Notes under the pieces: generated by a model
The model's database searches: none
What the model saw: the letters and a program-made list of their open reading frames with translations, nothing else
What the model was told of the DNA's origin: nothing
Assembly (NCBI RefSeq): GCF_000967655.1
Contig: NZ_JXYA01000014.1
Span: 1 to 39,624 of the forward strand
DNA length: 39,624 nt
DNA from: Pseudoalteromonas rubra
GTDB lineage: Bacteria > Pseudomonadota > Gammaproteobacteria > Enterobacterales > Alteromonadaceae
Direction: 5' to 3'
Made by a program: the position numbers and the translations under genes
Shown here: one piece after another, positions 14,582 through 23,551 of the stretch
How positions within the stretch are numbered: the first letter of the stretch is position 1
Layout: each line of letters opens with the position of its first letter

Positions 14582-16834
14582 CTATTGGTTAACAACCGAT
14601 TTTACTGTGCCAGACGCGGTGCTCTCGTCCAGCAAGTTCAAATCAAAGTCAAACTCGTCAACGCGGATAGCTTTTTCGCGCTTACGGTTATAATCAATCA
14701 ACTGTGCGTACTCGGTCTCATTGATAACCTTGGCAATCAGCGCGTTATCCAATGTTTCGTAGAAGCGCACACCCGCTTTGATTTCGCGTTTTTTAAGTGC
14801 TTTTTTAACTTTACCCAGTAAGTCCAGACACGCAATTTTGGCTTTATAGGCCTGCTCGTTGATGTCATGTCCATCGCCTGCTTGAGGCTTAACCAGGTGT
14901 GTCAGTTGCGCTTTAAACGCGGTGTCTAGCTGTGCCGCCGTCGCCAGTTCACGTACCATGTCGTCGTTGATCTGCGGCATTGAATGGCTGAACTGCATTG
15001 TCAGCACACGCATAAATTTACGCGTACCTGGTGCCGGGAAGTTATCCAGGAACTTATGCAGCGCCTGCTCCGCTTCTACCAACGCATAGCGTGTCGCATA
15101 GTGGAAATAAGGTGCTGCGGCTTCACGGTCGGTTACGGCCACTTTTTGCTCGTAATATTTAATTGAAGCCATAGCCGCGTACAGATAGCTCATCACGTCA
15201 CCCAAACGCGCAGACAACATCTCAGCTTGCTTAAGCTTTCCGCCCAAGACCAGCAAGGAGAAATCAGCATACACGGCCAGCTTAGCAGACAGGCGTTGCG
15301 CCGCCTTCTCGTACGGTTGTACTTCTGGCAGACTAGACTTACTGCTTGCGGTAAATGGTAAAACACCCAGTTTAAAGGCACGCAGGCTGTTCGCGACACT
15401 ATAGCCCACTGTTTGACGCAAAATCTTGTTAAAGGTTTTGTCGGCGTTCGCTTCTTCGCTGTGAATGGCTTCAACCATAGATTGCAGGTATGGGTGACAG
15501 CGCATTACACCCTGACCAAAAATCATCAAGTTACGGGTTAGTATGTTGGCGCCTTCTACCGTAATTGCGATAGGCTGAGCAACATAACCACTGGCCAGCG
15601 TATTTTGCGGACCATTCTGGATAGCTTTACCGGCCAGAATATCCATTGCCGAGTCCAGTACGTCACGGCCAGTTTCCGTCATGTGATATTTCGCAATCGC
15701 GGTTACGACTGACGGTTTCAGACCCATGCCCAGACCTTCTGTGGTCAATACACGCATGGCTTCTTGCAGGTAGGTTTTACCAGCAATATCGGCCAGCTTT
15801 TCCTGAATACCTTCGAACTGACCGATGGCCAGGCCAAACTGTTCACGCACCGCTGCGTACTCAGATGCCGATTTTAGGGCAACCTGACTGGTGGATACGC
15901 CCAGTGCAGGTAATGAAATACCACGACCAGCGCCCAGACAGCTAACCAGCATTTGCCAGCCGCGGCCAATGTTCTGCTGGCCACCAATAATGAAATCCAT
16001 TGGAATAAACACTTTTTCGCCACGAGTTGTGCCGTTATAAAAACGGATCCCCATAGGATCATGACGATTGCCCAGCTCGACACCAGGGTGCGATTTAGGG
16101 ATCAGGGCACAGGTGATCCCCAACGATTCTTTACCGCCGAGTAAACCTTGCGGATCGAACACTTTAAATGCCAGGCCCAGTACGGTCGCGATAGGCGCAA
16201 GAGTGATGTAACGCTTATCCCAGGTGACTTCCAGACCCAGTACTTCTTCGCCGTTATACTGACCCTTAGTGACAATACCTTGGTCAGGAATACCACCGGC
16301 ATCCGAACCTGCCTCAGGGCTGGTCAATGCAAAACATGGGATATCTGTGCCATTGGCAAGGCGCGGCAAGTAGTGTGCCTGCTGCTCTTTGGTGCCGTAG
16401 TGCATCAACAATTCGCCGGGACCAAGCGAGTTTGGAACCATCACGGTCACAGCAACAGCCGAAGATTTAGTTGCGATAGTGCCCACTATAGTTGAATTCG
16501 CATAAGGGCTGAATTCTCTGCCACCGTACTCTTTAGGGATGATCAAAGAGAAGAAACGCTCTTTTTTCAAAAATTCAAGGATATGCTCTGGCAAATGCTT
16601 TTCGTTCTGTATCACAGAATCGTCAATCATCGCCATTAGCTCTTGCACAGGACCGTCCAAAAACGCTTGCTCTTCACTGCTTAATTTGGCTTCAGGTACC
16701 GCACGCAATGCGTCGAAGTCTGGTTTCCCGCGATAGATGGAGCCTTCAAGCCATACATCACCCGCATCGAGTGCTTCTTGTTCAGTCACCGAAATGCTTG
16801 GCAATATTTTTCTTAGTTGTGTTCTTAAACTCAT
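14582..16834 (-). CDS. fadE: Acyl-CoA dehydrogenase, FadE type
   Basis: A 750-residue flavoprotein catalysing the first step of fatty-acid beta-oxidation. Family landmarks include PKEYGGREFSPYA, LTSPEAGSDAGG (flavin/substrate loop), VTWDKRYITLAPIA, ALGVSTSQVALKSASEYAAVREQFG and GAGRGISLPA, then a long C-terminal part of the bacterial DUF1974 type with HFLDNFPAPGTRKFMRVLTMQF. The start is placed at the ATG at 16834, with GGATGAG a few bases upstream; an extension to 16879 has no support. E. coli FadE is about 814 residues with a hydrophobic N-terminus. That extension is missing here, so this protein starts almost directly in the DUF1974-family core and may be soluble or peripheral. It is monocistronic, ended by the terminator at 14528-14557. 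No FadR or PsrA site was recognised. Confidence 0.9.
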   Translation of the reverse strand: MSLRTQLRKILPSISVTEQEALDAGDVWLEGSIYRGKPDFDALRAVPEAKLSSEEQAFLDGPVQELMAMIDDSVIQNEKHLPEHILEFLKKERFFSLIIPKEYGGREFSPYANSTIVGTIATKSSAVAVTVMVPNSLGPGELLMHYGTKEQQAHYLPRLANGTDIPCFALTSPEAGSDAGGIPDQGIVTKGQYNGEEVLGLEVTWDKRYITLAPIATVLGLAFKVFDPQGLLGGKESLGITCALIPKSHPGVELGNRHDPMGIRFYNGTTRGEKVFIPMDFIIGGQQNIGRGWQMLVSCLGAGRGISLPALGVSTSQVALKSASEYAAVREQFGLAIGQFEGIQEKLADIAGKTYLQEAMRVLTTEGLGMGLKPSVVTAIAKYHMTETGRDVLDSAMDILAGKAIQNGPQNTLASGYVAQPIAITVEGANILTRNLMIFGQGVMRCHPYLQSMVEAIHSEEANADKTFNKILRQTVGYSVANSLRAFKLGVLPFTASSKSSLPEVQPYEKAAQRLSAKLAVYADFSLLVLGGKLKQAEMLSARLGDVMSYLYAAMASIKYYEQKVAVTDREAAAPYFHYATRYALVEAEQALHKFLDNFPAPGTRKFMRVLTMQFSHSMPQINDDMVRELATAAQLDTAFKAQLTHLVKPQAGDGHDINEQAYKAKIACLDLLGKVKKALKKREIKAGVRFYETLDNALIAKVINETEYAQLIDYNRKREKAIRVDEFDFDLNLLDESTASGTVKSVVNQ

Positions 16835-17090
16835 AATAAACTCATCCGACCAGATTGATATAGTTACATTACGGCACAAAATTTCGTTTAGATCAATTAC
16901 TCTATGTTGCTTTTTAACGGGTTTTTTACTGAAAGGTCTGAGTTGTTTAAAAAATTTCTAAATAATTAATAGCTTACAGGTGTTCGCTGAACTTAAAATT
17001 TTGAGTGATTTTTATACTAAAAAAGTGTCGAAGAGAAAATTTTCGTTGCCCGCCGTTGCACGGGCACAGATTGGATAAACAACAGAAGCG
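16835..17090. other. Intergenic region upstream of fadE, with weak hairpin after ybaK
   Basis: 256 AT-rich bases between fadE and ybaK (both minus). It must hold the fadE promoter, but I saw no clear hexamers. TGCCCG (17047-17052) and CGGGCA (17061-17066) form a 6-bp hairpin downstream of ybaK, without a good T-run. Otherwise nothing. Confidence 0.45.
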
Positions 17091-17549
17091 CTAAAAATCA
17101 GCAACCTGAGCTAAACACAGTGCTTTAATCGTATCCGGGCTGAGCGCTAACTCCAGACCGCGCCGACCGCCGCTGACATAGATGACCTCATAATTGAGTG
17201 CGGAACTGTGCAGCATCACGGGTAAGCGTTTTTTGTGTGCAAACGGGCTGATCCCACCTAACTGATAACCCGTTGCATTTTCAGCCTGCTGCTGCGTTGC
17301 AAGCTGCGCCTTTTTTCCTTTGCAACTCTTAGCAAAAGCTTTTAAATCAACCAGTTGAGTAGAGGGTGTAACGGCTACAACGAGTCGGCCATCAACGCTT
17401 ATCACCAAAGTTTTAAACACTTGTTGCGGCGCCAGGGCCAACGCTTCAGTCGCCTCCTGAGCAAAATCTGTGATGCCCGGGTCGTGGTCAAATTTGAGTA
17501 TGTCGAAGCCTGCTTTGTGCTTATTGAGTAGTTGGATAGCGGGTGTCAT
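17091..17549 (-). CDS. ybaK: Cys-tRNA(Pro)/Cys-tRNA(Cys) deacylase YbaK
   Basis: A 152-residue trans-editing enzyme that hydrolyses cysteine mischarged on tRNA(Pro). MTPAIQLLNKHKAGFDILKF at the start, FDHDPG, VFKTLVISVDGRLVVAVTP, GYQLGGISPFAHKKRLP (with the conserved catalytic-region Lys and GGISP motif) and IYVSGGRRGLELAL match E. coli YbaK nearly throughout. The start is set at the ATG at 17549 because homologues begin with MTPA, and AGGA lies about 10 bases upstream. A longer reading from 17588 would add 13 unrelated residues. No operon partner. Confidence 0.93.
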   Translation of the reverse strand: MTPAIQLLNKHKAGFDILKFDHDPGITDFAQEATEALALAPQQVFKTLVISVDGRLVVAVTPSTQLVDLKAFAKSCKGKKAQLATQQQAENATGYQLGGISPFAHKKRLPVMLHSSALNYEVIYVSGGRRGLELALSPDTIKALCLAQVADF

Positions 17550-17638
17550 ACCTTGTCGTCCTGTATCTGGCTGTCTTAAAAAATTCAATGGGGTGTCATA
17601 GAGAATAACCCCAATTTAGGGTAGACAAAACGTCAAAC

Positions 17639-17652
17639 TAGACTAAAGTCTA
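17639..17652. promoter_or_regulatory. Palindromic candidate operator upstream of the small Cys-containing gene
   Basis: TAGACT-AA-AGTCTA, perfect 6-bp arms, about 43 bases before the ATG at 17695 and also about 90 bases upstream of ybaK. Position and symmetry suggest a dimeric regulator's site; which regulator is unknown. Confidence 0.45.
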
Positions 17653-17694
17653 ATTACCTCTACACGCACAGTATTATTGCGCCGGGGAGTCGTT

Positions 17695-17916
17695 ATGAGC
17701 AAGCACCTTGTTCGTATCGCAGCCGTTTGTGCGGTTAGCTACGTGGCATTATCTTTTTTGACTAATGAGTATTACTTTTGGGAAAGCAGTGTGGCCTGTA
17801 CGTCCAAGTGCAAACGATTGGGCTGTACCGATGGACTTCTTTTAACAGGGCACAGTCGAACAGTGCTGGCATGTAAATGCACTGGGGATATGGATCATCT
17901 CATGCTATTAAACTGA
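17695..17916 (+). CDS. Small membrane-anchored Cys-containing hypothetical protein
   Basis: A 73-residue protein beginning at the ATG at 17695, behind a strong GGGGAG; an upstream TTG is less likely. One hydrophobic segment (residues about 4-22) acts as a signal or anchor. The exported part contains five Cys: CTSKCKRLGC, then ACKC near the C-terminus. This suggests disulfides or metal binding. The strong ribosome binding site, upstream palindrome and downstream terminator make a real gene likely. No family recognised. Confidence 0.65.
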   Translation: MSKHLVRIAAVCAVSYVALSFLTNEYYFWESSVACTSKCKRLGCTDGLLLTGHSRTVLACKCTGDMDHLMLLN

Positions 17917-17923
17917 GAGAAAA

Positions 17924-17951
17924 CGGCGCCGTTAAGCGCCGTTTGTTTTTC
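17924..17951. terminator. Bidirectional terminator between the small Cys protein gene and dnaJ
   Basis: AACGGCGC / GCGCCGTT stem with a short loop (about 17927-17946), followed by TTGTTTTTC on the plus strand. It separates the convergent small gene and dnaJ. Confidence 0.85.
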
Positions 17952-17985
17952 TTAAAAATAAGCTGAAAACACGTTAAACGCGTAC

Positions 17986-19116
17986 TTACTTAGTCAGGTC
18001 ATCAAAGAACTTTTTAACACCGTCAAAGAAACCCTGCGCTTTTGGACGATTTTTGCCAGCGTCGCTGCCCATGCTCTCTTCAAGCTCTTTCAGTAGCTCT
18101 TTCTGTCTGTCGTTCAGATTAACCGGTGTTTCGATCACGACTTTACAGATCAAGTCACCAACAGCACCGCTGCGCACAGATTTCACGCCTTTACCGCGCA
18201 TTCTGAACATTTTTCCTGTCTGGCTTTCAGAAGGCACTTTGAGGTTTGCCCTGCCATCAAGCGTCGGTACTTCAATTTCCCCGCCTAACGCTGCTGTGGT
18301 GTAGCTGATAGGTACTTCGCAGTATAGGTTATTACCATCACGGACAAAAATCGGGTGCTCTCTCACGCTCACCTGAACATACAGATCACCAGCTGGCGCA
18401 CCGTGCATACCCGCTTCGCCCTCTCCTGACAATCTGATACGATCACCGGTATCAACGCCAGCAGGGATTTTAACAGACAGAGTTTTGGTCTTCTCAACGC
18501 GACCCTGACCATGGCAACTATCACAGGGGTCAGAGATAACCTGGCCGCTACCCTGACAGGTAGGACAGGTTTGTTGCACCGCGAAGAAACCCTGACGCAT
18601 TTGCACCTGGCCTGCACCGTGACAGGTAGAACAGGTCTTGGGCTTAGAACCAGACTTTGCACCGCTGCCATCACAAGGCTTACAAGATACCCAGGTCGGA
18701 ACCTGGATCTCGACTTCTTTGCCTCGTACCGCATCTTCCAGGCTCAGATCCAGGCTGTAGCGCAAGTCTGCTCCGCGCTGTTGGCGTGACTGACGTCTGC
18801 CGCCTCCAAAAATATCACCGAATACGTCCCCGAAAATGTCACCAAAATCAGCACCGCCGCCAAATCCACCATGGCCTGCACCACCGTTTTGTTCAAAGGC
18901 AGCATGGCCGTATTGATCATACATCTGGCGTTTTTGACTATCAGTTAAGACTTCGTAGGCTTCTTTTACTTCCTTAAATTTTGCTTCCAGCTCAGCATCG
19001 CCCGCCGTTCTGTCTGGGTGATACTTCATTGCAAGGCGTTTATAGGCCTTTTTAATCTCACGTTCACCGGCGTCTTTTGATACCCCAAGAACGTCGTAAT
19101 AGTCTTGTTTTGACAT
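17986..19116 (-). CDS. dnaJ: Chaperone protein DnaJ (Hsp40)
   Basis: A 376-residue co-chaperone that stimulates DnaK ATPase and delivers unfolded clients. The J domain holds the HPD triad ([10 protein letters not shown]), followed by a Gly/Phe-rich linker. The zinc-binding region has four CxxCxGxG repeats ([32 protein letters not shown]), and then come the C-terminal client-binding domains. The length equals E. coli DnaJ. The start [12 protein letters not shown] at 19116 is standard; a longer reading from 19149 adds 11 atypical residues. It lies 225 bases downstream of dnaK on the same strand, with several hairpins in the gap, and is probably co-transcribed with partial termination or processing. 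Confidence 0.97.
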   Translation of the reverse strand: MSKQDYYDVLGVSKDAGEREIKKAYKRLAMKYHPDRTAGDAELEAKFKEVKEAYEVLTDSQKRQMYDQYGHAAFEQNGGAGHGGFGGGADFGDIFGDVFGDIFGGGRRQSRQQRGADLRYSLDLSLEDAVRGKEVEIQVPTWVSCKPCDGSGAKSGSKPKTCSTCHGAGQVQMRQGFFAVQQTCPTCQGSGQVISDPCDSCHGQGRVEKTKTLSVKIPAGVDTGDRIRLSGEGEAGMHGAPAGDLYVQVSVREHPIFVRDGNNLYCEVPISYTTAALGGEIEVPTLDGRANLKVPSESQTGKMFRMRGKGVKSVRSGAVGDLICKVVIETPVNLNDRQKELLKELEESMGSDAGKNRPKAQGFFDGVKKFFDDLTK

Positions 19117-19188
19117 AGTTCTCACACATCTTACTGAGCGATCAGCCACTATGATGACCGCCTGGCGAATAGGTGTTTAATTGTGCCA

Positions 19189-19320
19189 CAGATGAGGCTT
19201 AGTGCCTCTGTTCTTCCACTTATCCGCTCTAATTTAAATACGTCAGAGCCTGCTTACCTTTGCCATTCGCGAGAACTTGAAGGATAAACAGGCCCTGTTT
19301 AGCACCTCAGGCTAGGCCTG
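19189..19320 (-). other. Hairpin-rich dnaK-dnaJ intergenic region
   Basis: Three inverted repeats lie within about 130 bases: GAGGC/GCCTC with a 5-base loop and flanking ACAG/CTGT (about 19189-19212); AAACAGG-C-CCTGTTT (19286-19300), a perfect 15-mer palindrome around one base; and CAGGC-TAG-GCCTG (19308-19320). None ends in a good T-run. They may tune the DnaK:DnaJ ratio by attenuation or RNA processing. Confidence 0.5.
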
Positions 19321-19341
19321 TGTGCGCTTACAAGTCAACAA

Positions 19342-21264
19342 TTACTTGTCGTCTTTTACTTCTTCAAACTCGGCATCTACTACATCGTCGTCAGCTTTGT
19401 TTGCTTGCTGTGCACCTGCGTCACCGCCAGCTTGTTGTTGCGCCTGCGCTTTCGCCTGAGCAATTTCCATTAGCTTCTGAGATTTTTCTGCAAGTGCCTG
19501 GGTCTTAGCATCGATTTCTTCTTTGCTTTCGCCTTTAATCGCTGTTTCCAACTCAGACAGTGCCGCTTCGATTGCTGTCTTGTCGTCAGCTGGCAGGTCG
19601 TCGCCGGCTTCTTCAATTTGCTTGCGAGTAGCATGAACCAAAGCATCAGCCTGGTTACGAGCGCCTACCAGCTCTTCGAACTTCTTGTCTTCTTCAGCAT
19701 TCGCTTCTGCATCACGAACCATGTTTTCGATTTCATCGTCGCTCAAACCTGAAGACGCCTGAATCGTGATCTTCTGCTCTTTACCTGTGTCTTTGTCTTT
19801 CGCAGATACATGCAAGATGCCATCCGCGTCAACGTCAAACGTTACTTCGATTTGTGGTACGCCGCGCTGTGCAGGACGAATACCTTCCAGGTTAAACTGG
19901 CCAAGAGACTTATTGTCGCTTGAACGCTTACGCTCACCCTGTAGAACATGAATCGTTACCGCAGACTGGTTGTCTTCTGCTGTTGAGAAAGTTTGCGACT
20001 TCTTAGTAGGGATAGTCGTATTTTTCTCAATAAGCGCAGTCATCACTTGACCCATAGTCTCAATACCCAGAGACAGAGGACAAACGTCTAGCAGTAGTAC
20101 GTCTTTTACGTCACCAGCAAGTACACCACCTTGAACCGCAGCACCAACGGCTACCGCTTCATCAGGGTTAACGTCTTTACGAGGCTCTTTACCAAAGAAC
20201 TCAGCAACTTTCTTCTGTACCAGAGGCATACGTGTTTGACCACCCACCAGGATGATGTCATTTACGTCGCTTACAGACAGATCTGCATCAGCCAGGGCAC
20301 GCTTTAGCGGCTCGATAGACTGTGCAACCAGGTCTTCAACCAGAGACTCAAGTTTTGCACGCGTCAACTTCACGTTCATGTGCTTAGGACCTGTTGCGTC
20401 AGCAGTAACATAAGGCAGGTTCACCTCAGTTTGCTGTGCAGATGAAAGCTCGATTTTCGCTTTTTCAGCTGCTTCTTTCACACGCTGCATTGCCAGCGGA
20501 TCGGTTTTCAGGTCAATGCCCTGATCTTTCTTGAACTCAGCAACCAGGTAGTTGATTACGCGGTTATCGAAATCTTCACCACCTAAGTGCGTGTCACCGT
20601 TAGTCGCAAGTACTTCGAATGTGTGCTCACCTTCAACTTCATCAATCTCGATGATTGAGATATCGAATGTACCACCACCCAAGTCATATACTGCAACAAC
20701 GTTGTCGCCTTGTTTTTTGTCCATACCGTAGGCAAGTGCCGCAGCTGTTGGTTCGTTGATGATACGTTTTACATCAAGACCAGCAATACGACCGGCATCT
20801 TTTGTTGCCTGACGCTGTGAATCGTTGAAGTAAGCAGGAACAGTGATTACCGCTTCTGTTACTTCTTCGCCCAGGAAATCCTCGGCAGTCTTTTTCATTT
20901 TCTTCAGCACTTCAGCAGAAATCTGAGGTGCTGCACGCTTTTCGCCACGTACTTCAACCCAGGCATCGCCATTGTCTGCTTTAACAATTTGAAATGGCAT
21001 GATGCCGATATCGCGCTGTACTTCTTCGTCTTCAAAACGACGACCGATCAAACGTTTGATTGCATACAGTGTGTTCTGAGGGTTAGTCACAGCCTGACGT
21101 TTTGCCGGTTGACCTACTAGCGTTTCGCCCTCTTCGGTAAATGCAATAACCGATGGCGTTGTACGATCCCCTTCAGCGTTTTCGATAACGCGTGTCTTAT
21201 CACCATCAAGTACCGCTACACAAGAGTTAGTAGTACCTAAATCGATTCCAATAATTTTACCCAT
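19342..21264 (-). CDS. dnaK: Chaperone protein DnaK (Hsp70)
   Basis: A 640-residue ATP-dependent Hsp70. The start [15 protein letters not shown] at 21264 follows GGAGAAG. The nucleotide-binding domain contains [27 protein letters not shown] and [10 protein letters not shown]. The linker region has [18 protein letters not shown]. coli has [10 protein letters not shown], so a Cys stands in the position before Pro here. A substrate-binding domain, a helical lid and a C-terminal EEVKDDK tail close to the usual EEVKDKK follow. A sigma-32 promoter lies upstream (21315-21342), and dnaJ follows. grpE is not adjacent. Confidence 0.98.
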   Translation of the reverse strand: MGKIIGIDLGTTNSCVAVLDGDKTRVIENAEGDRTTPSVIAFTEEGETLVGQPAKRQAVTNPQNTLYAIKRLIGRRFEDEEVQRDIGIMPFQIVKADNGDAWVEVRGEKRAAPQISAEVLKKMKKTAEDFLGEEVTEAVITVPAYFNDSQRQATKDAGRIAGLDVKRIINEPTAAALAYGMDKKQGDNVVAVYDLGGGTFDISIIEIDEVEGEHTFEVLATNGDTHLGGEDFDNRVINYLVAEFKKDQGIDLKTDPLAMQRVKEAAEKAKIELSSAQQTEVNLPYVTADATGPKHMNVKLTRAKLESLVEDLVAQSIEPLKRALADADLSVSDVNDIILVGGQTRMPLVQKKVAEFFGKEPRKDVNPDEAVAVGAAVQGGVLAGDVKDVLLLDVCPLSLGIETMGQVMTALIEKNTTIPTKKSQTFSTAEDNQSAVTIHVLQGERKRSSDNKSLGQFNLEGIRPAQRGVPQIEVTFDVDADGILHVSAKDKDTGKEQKITIQASSGLSDDEIENMVRDAEANAEEDKKFEELVGARNQADALVHATRKQIEEAGDDLPADDKTAIEAALSELETAIKGESKEEIDAKTQALAEKSQKLMEIAQAKAQAQQQAGGDAGAQQANKADDDVVDAEFEEVKDDK

Positions 21265-21314
21265 GTGAATCTTCTCCGACTTCAAAAATTCGTTGTTCTG
21301 TTAGATGACTTGAT

Positions 21315-21342
21315 AAATAGGGGCGGCAATTTGTAATTCAAG
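21315..21342 (-). promoter_or_regulatory. Sigma-32 heat-shock promoter of dnaK
   Basis: On the minus strand CTTGAA (21342-21337), a 13-base spacer, then CCCCTATTTA (from 21323). This matches the E. coli RpoH consensus CTTGAA-N13-15-CCCCATnT with one extra T. It is about 50 bases upstream of the dnaK ATG. Confidence 0.85.
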
Positions 21343-21386
21343 CGTCACAACAAAAAAAAAGTGATTTTTTTTGAAATTTTTTCGCT

Positions 21387-21416
21387 ATGCCGTTTTTTTC
21401 ATCAAAAAAACGGCAT
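21387..21416. other. Perfect 13-bp hairpin upstream of the thioesterase gene
   Basis: The arms are ATGCCG plus seven T, and seven A plus CGGCAT, with a CATC loop. It sits between the divergent dnaK promoter and the thioesterase ATG (21480). A stem made of a T-tract and an A-tract could act as a terminator in either direction (a T-run is inside the stem), or as a leader structure. Confidence 0.6.
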
Positions 21417-21479
21417 TTGACATTTTTATCGTGGTATGACCAGATAAGTAACTCTAAAAACGAACCAAAAGTAAACGCG

Positions 21480-22283
21480 ATGACATTTGATCAACTTATT
21501 TCTCTGCCTGTCTTGCAAAACACACAGGCCGAACTTTCGCTACCAGCCAGCTGGGGTCAGGGCAGAACGGTGTTTGGTGGCCTTTCTGCGGCCCTGATGC
21601 TGCAAAGCATGTTGCATCAACTCACAGAGCAAGACAGGCGCCTGCTTTCTTTCAGCTGTAACTTTGTCGGCCCGCTGTTGAGCGACGAGTCATTTGAACT
21701 CAGCACGCAGCTGCTCAGATCGGGTAAAAATGCCACTCAAATGCAAACCACCATTACTCAAAATGGCCAGCCCTGCCTTGTTGCACTGGCTTGTTTTGGT
21801 AAACCTCGTACATCGGCAATCACAGTGCGCGCTGACGATACCTGTACCTTAACAGAGCTCAATGACAAGCAAACGCTACCGTATATAGACGGAGTAATGC
21901 CTGCCTTTATCCAGCACATAGACCTTAATCTGCAACAAGGCGCTCTGCCGTTTAGCGCGGCAAGCTCTAGTAACCTAGGCGGCTGGATGAAGTTCAAGGC
22001 GCCAGCCAAGCCAAACCTCTCTGTGCTACATCTACTTGCACTGGCCGATGCCTGGCCCCCTACTTTGCTGCAATTGTGTAAAGGACCGACGCCCGCCAGC
22101 AGTATGTCTTGGTACATCGAGTTTTTAGATGATATTGCATTAGCGGGTGATGAGTGGTTTGCTATGGAGGCGGTGACACACCAGGCTGAGCATGGTTATG
22201 CCATTGAAGATGCCAAGCTCTTCTCACAAGATGGTAAGCTGCTGGCACTGAGCAGACAAACGGTCGCTGTATTTGACAGTTGA
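21480..22283 (+). CDS. Acyl-CoA thioesterase-like protein, double hotdog (4HBT_3/TesB-like)
   Basis: A 267-residue cytoplasmic protein likely to hydrolyse acyl-CoA or a related thioester. LPASWGQGRTVFGGLSAALML is typical of the first hotdog domain of the thioesterase-like superfamily. SFSCNFVGPLLSDESFELSTQLLRSGKNATQMQ, here a region of about 33 residues around 58-90, gives the central helix and strands. SSMSWYIEFLDDIA and WFAMEAVTHQAEHGYAIEDAKLFSQDGKLLA mark the second hotdog. The ATG at 21480 is chosen because family members begin just before the LPxxWGQGRTVFGG region, although its ribosome binding site is poor. A reading from 21387 would start inside the hairpin. Substrate unknown. Confidence 0.8.
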   Translation: MTFDQLISLPVLQNTQAELSLPASWGQGRTVFGGLSAALMLQSMLHQLTEQDRRLLSFSCNFVGPLLSDESFELSTQLLRSGKNATQMQTTITQNGQPCLVALACFGKPRTSAITVRADDTCTLTELNDKQTLPYIDGVMPAFIQHIDLNLQQGALPFSAASSSNLGGWMKFKAPAKPNLSVLHLLALADAWPPTLLQLCKGPTPASSMSWYIEFLDDIALAGDEWFAMEAVTHQAEHGYAIEDAKLFSQDGKLLALSRQTVAVFDS

Positions 22284-22342
22284 TTAAAACGCTTTAGTCA
22301 CTCACACTATGTGGCAGGAGTAAGTTTAGGTATATTCAAACA

Positions 22343-23551
22343 GTGATAGTTGCCTGTCAGCATTGTGATTATTTAGTATCCATTCAAGATTTGGGCGAGC
22401 AGCAACGCGCTGTTTGTCCCCATTGTGGCAATGTGCTGGCTACCACTGTGCGCAATTATAGCCAGTGGATAGCCGCATTTAGCCTTTCGTCTATTATTTT
22501 TTTATTGCTGAGCCTACAACCGCACTTTATTTCTTACTCACAGCACGGTCTGAAACAAACCATCAGTTTAATGGCTGCCATTATGCAACTTGCCGAACAC
22601 TATAGTGTGTTTTTGGCCGCGTTATTGAGTACCAGTATCCTGATATTACCCCTGTTAGCCAGTGCCCTTATTTTACTGGTGCATACGCCGGTGTGGCAAA
22701 AATTAAACCCGCACAATGCCCGGGCAGTCGCCAAGTTTATCATGGCGCTGAGGCCCCTCAACCTGGCCGATATTTTTCTGGTCGCCGTGCTGATCAGTGC
22801 GTTTAAGCTAACCACCTTCGCCGAAATCGAAGTCGGCCTTGGCTTTTGGGCTTATATTTTATTCGTACTGTGTTTTATCGAAACCCTGTCTTTGCTGAGT
22901 CAACATCAGTTGTGGCAACTACAGCAAGCGCATTTTACCCCGACTATCGAACACTGTGCCAAACGCGCCAGCACCCAAAACCTAAAGCAATGTCATGTGT
23001 GTCAGCAGATCAGTCGCAGTGAGCACTGCCCGCGCTGTCTGGCCAAATTACGTTACCGTAAAAATAACTCTGTCGCGCGCAGCGCAGCCTGGATGCTCAC
23101 TTCTTTAGTGTTTATGGTACCTGCCCTGTCTTTTCCAATCATGGATACCATTAACCTGGGGCTACACACCCCGGCCACCATTTACAGTGGCGTAGAGGTG
23201 CTATGGCAAAATGGCTCCTATCCCATCGCAATCGTGATTTTTATTGCCAGTATCTGCATTCCTCTGTTAAAAGCCGGTACGCTGTTTTATTTGCTGTATC
23301 GTGTGAGGCATCCGGTTAATCCAAAAGTGACCGCTAAGTTTTACCGCGCCCTTGAAGCGGTCGGTAAATGGTCAATGATCGACGTTTTCGTCGTGATCCT
23401 CTTGGTTTCTCTCGTACAGCTTGGTACTGTACTGAGCGTAGAGCCACAGCCGGGTATCGTCTTTTTTACCGCCATGGTCATTTGTCAAATCTTTGCTGTG
23501 AACAATTTTGACCCTCGTTTACTTTGGGACTCTCTAAAAAAATATGAATAA
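22343..23551 (+). CDS. pqiA: Paraquat-inducible protein A, inner-membrane component PqiA
   Basis: A 402-residue inner-membrane protein with two PqiA domains. Each begins with a zinc-ribbon-like Cys set: CQHCDYLVSI/CPHCG at the N-terminus, and CHVCQQISRSEHCPRC near residues 215-235. Each is followed by about four hydrophobic segments, with a GLHTPATIYSGVEVLWQ periplasmic-type stretch in the second half. It starts with GTG at 22343; no in-frame ATG lies upstream and the ribosome binding site is weak. The stop overlaps pqiB by 8 bases. PqiA is the membrane partner of the PqiB MCE needle, in envelope lipid homeostasis and solvent or oxidative stress. Confidence 0.92.
   Translation: MIVACQHCDYLVSIQDLGEQQRAVCPHCGNVLATTVRNYSQWIAAFSLSSIIFLLLSLQPHFISYSQHGLKQTISLMAAIMQLAEHYSVFLAALLSTSILILPLLASALILLVHTPVWQKLNPHNARAVAKFIMALRPLNLADIFLVAVLISAFKLTTFAEIEVGLGFWAYILFVLCFIETLSLLSQHQLWQLQQAHFTPTIEHCAKRASTQNLKQCHVCQQISRSEHCPRCLAKLRYRKNNSVARSAAWMLTSLVFMVPALSFPIMDTINLGLHTPATIYSGVEVLWQNGSYPIAIVIFIASICIPLLKAGTLFYLLYRVRHPVNPKVTAKFYRALEAVGKWSMIDVFVVILLVSLVQLGTVLSVEPQPGIVFFTAMVICQIFAVNNFDPRLLWDSLKKYE

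Noticed and set aside
14582..16879. Longer fadE reading starting at 16879
   Set aside because: The extra 15 residues are unlike the family, while a GGATGAG precedes the ATG at 16834.
16946..16970. TTAAAAAATTTCTAAATA resembling the right-end repeat
   Set aside because: Only a short AT-rich similarity; it lacks the 19-base end and hairpins.
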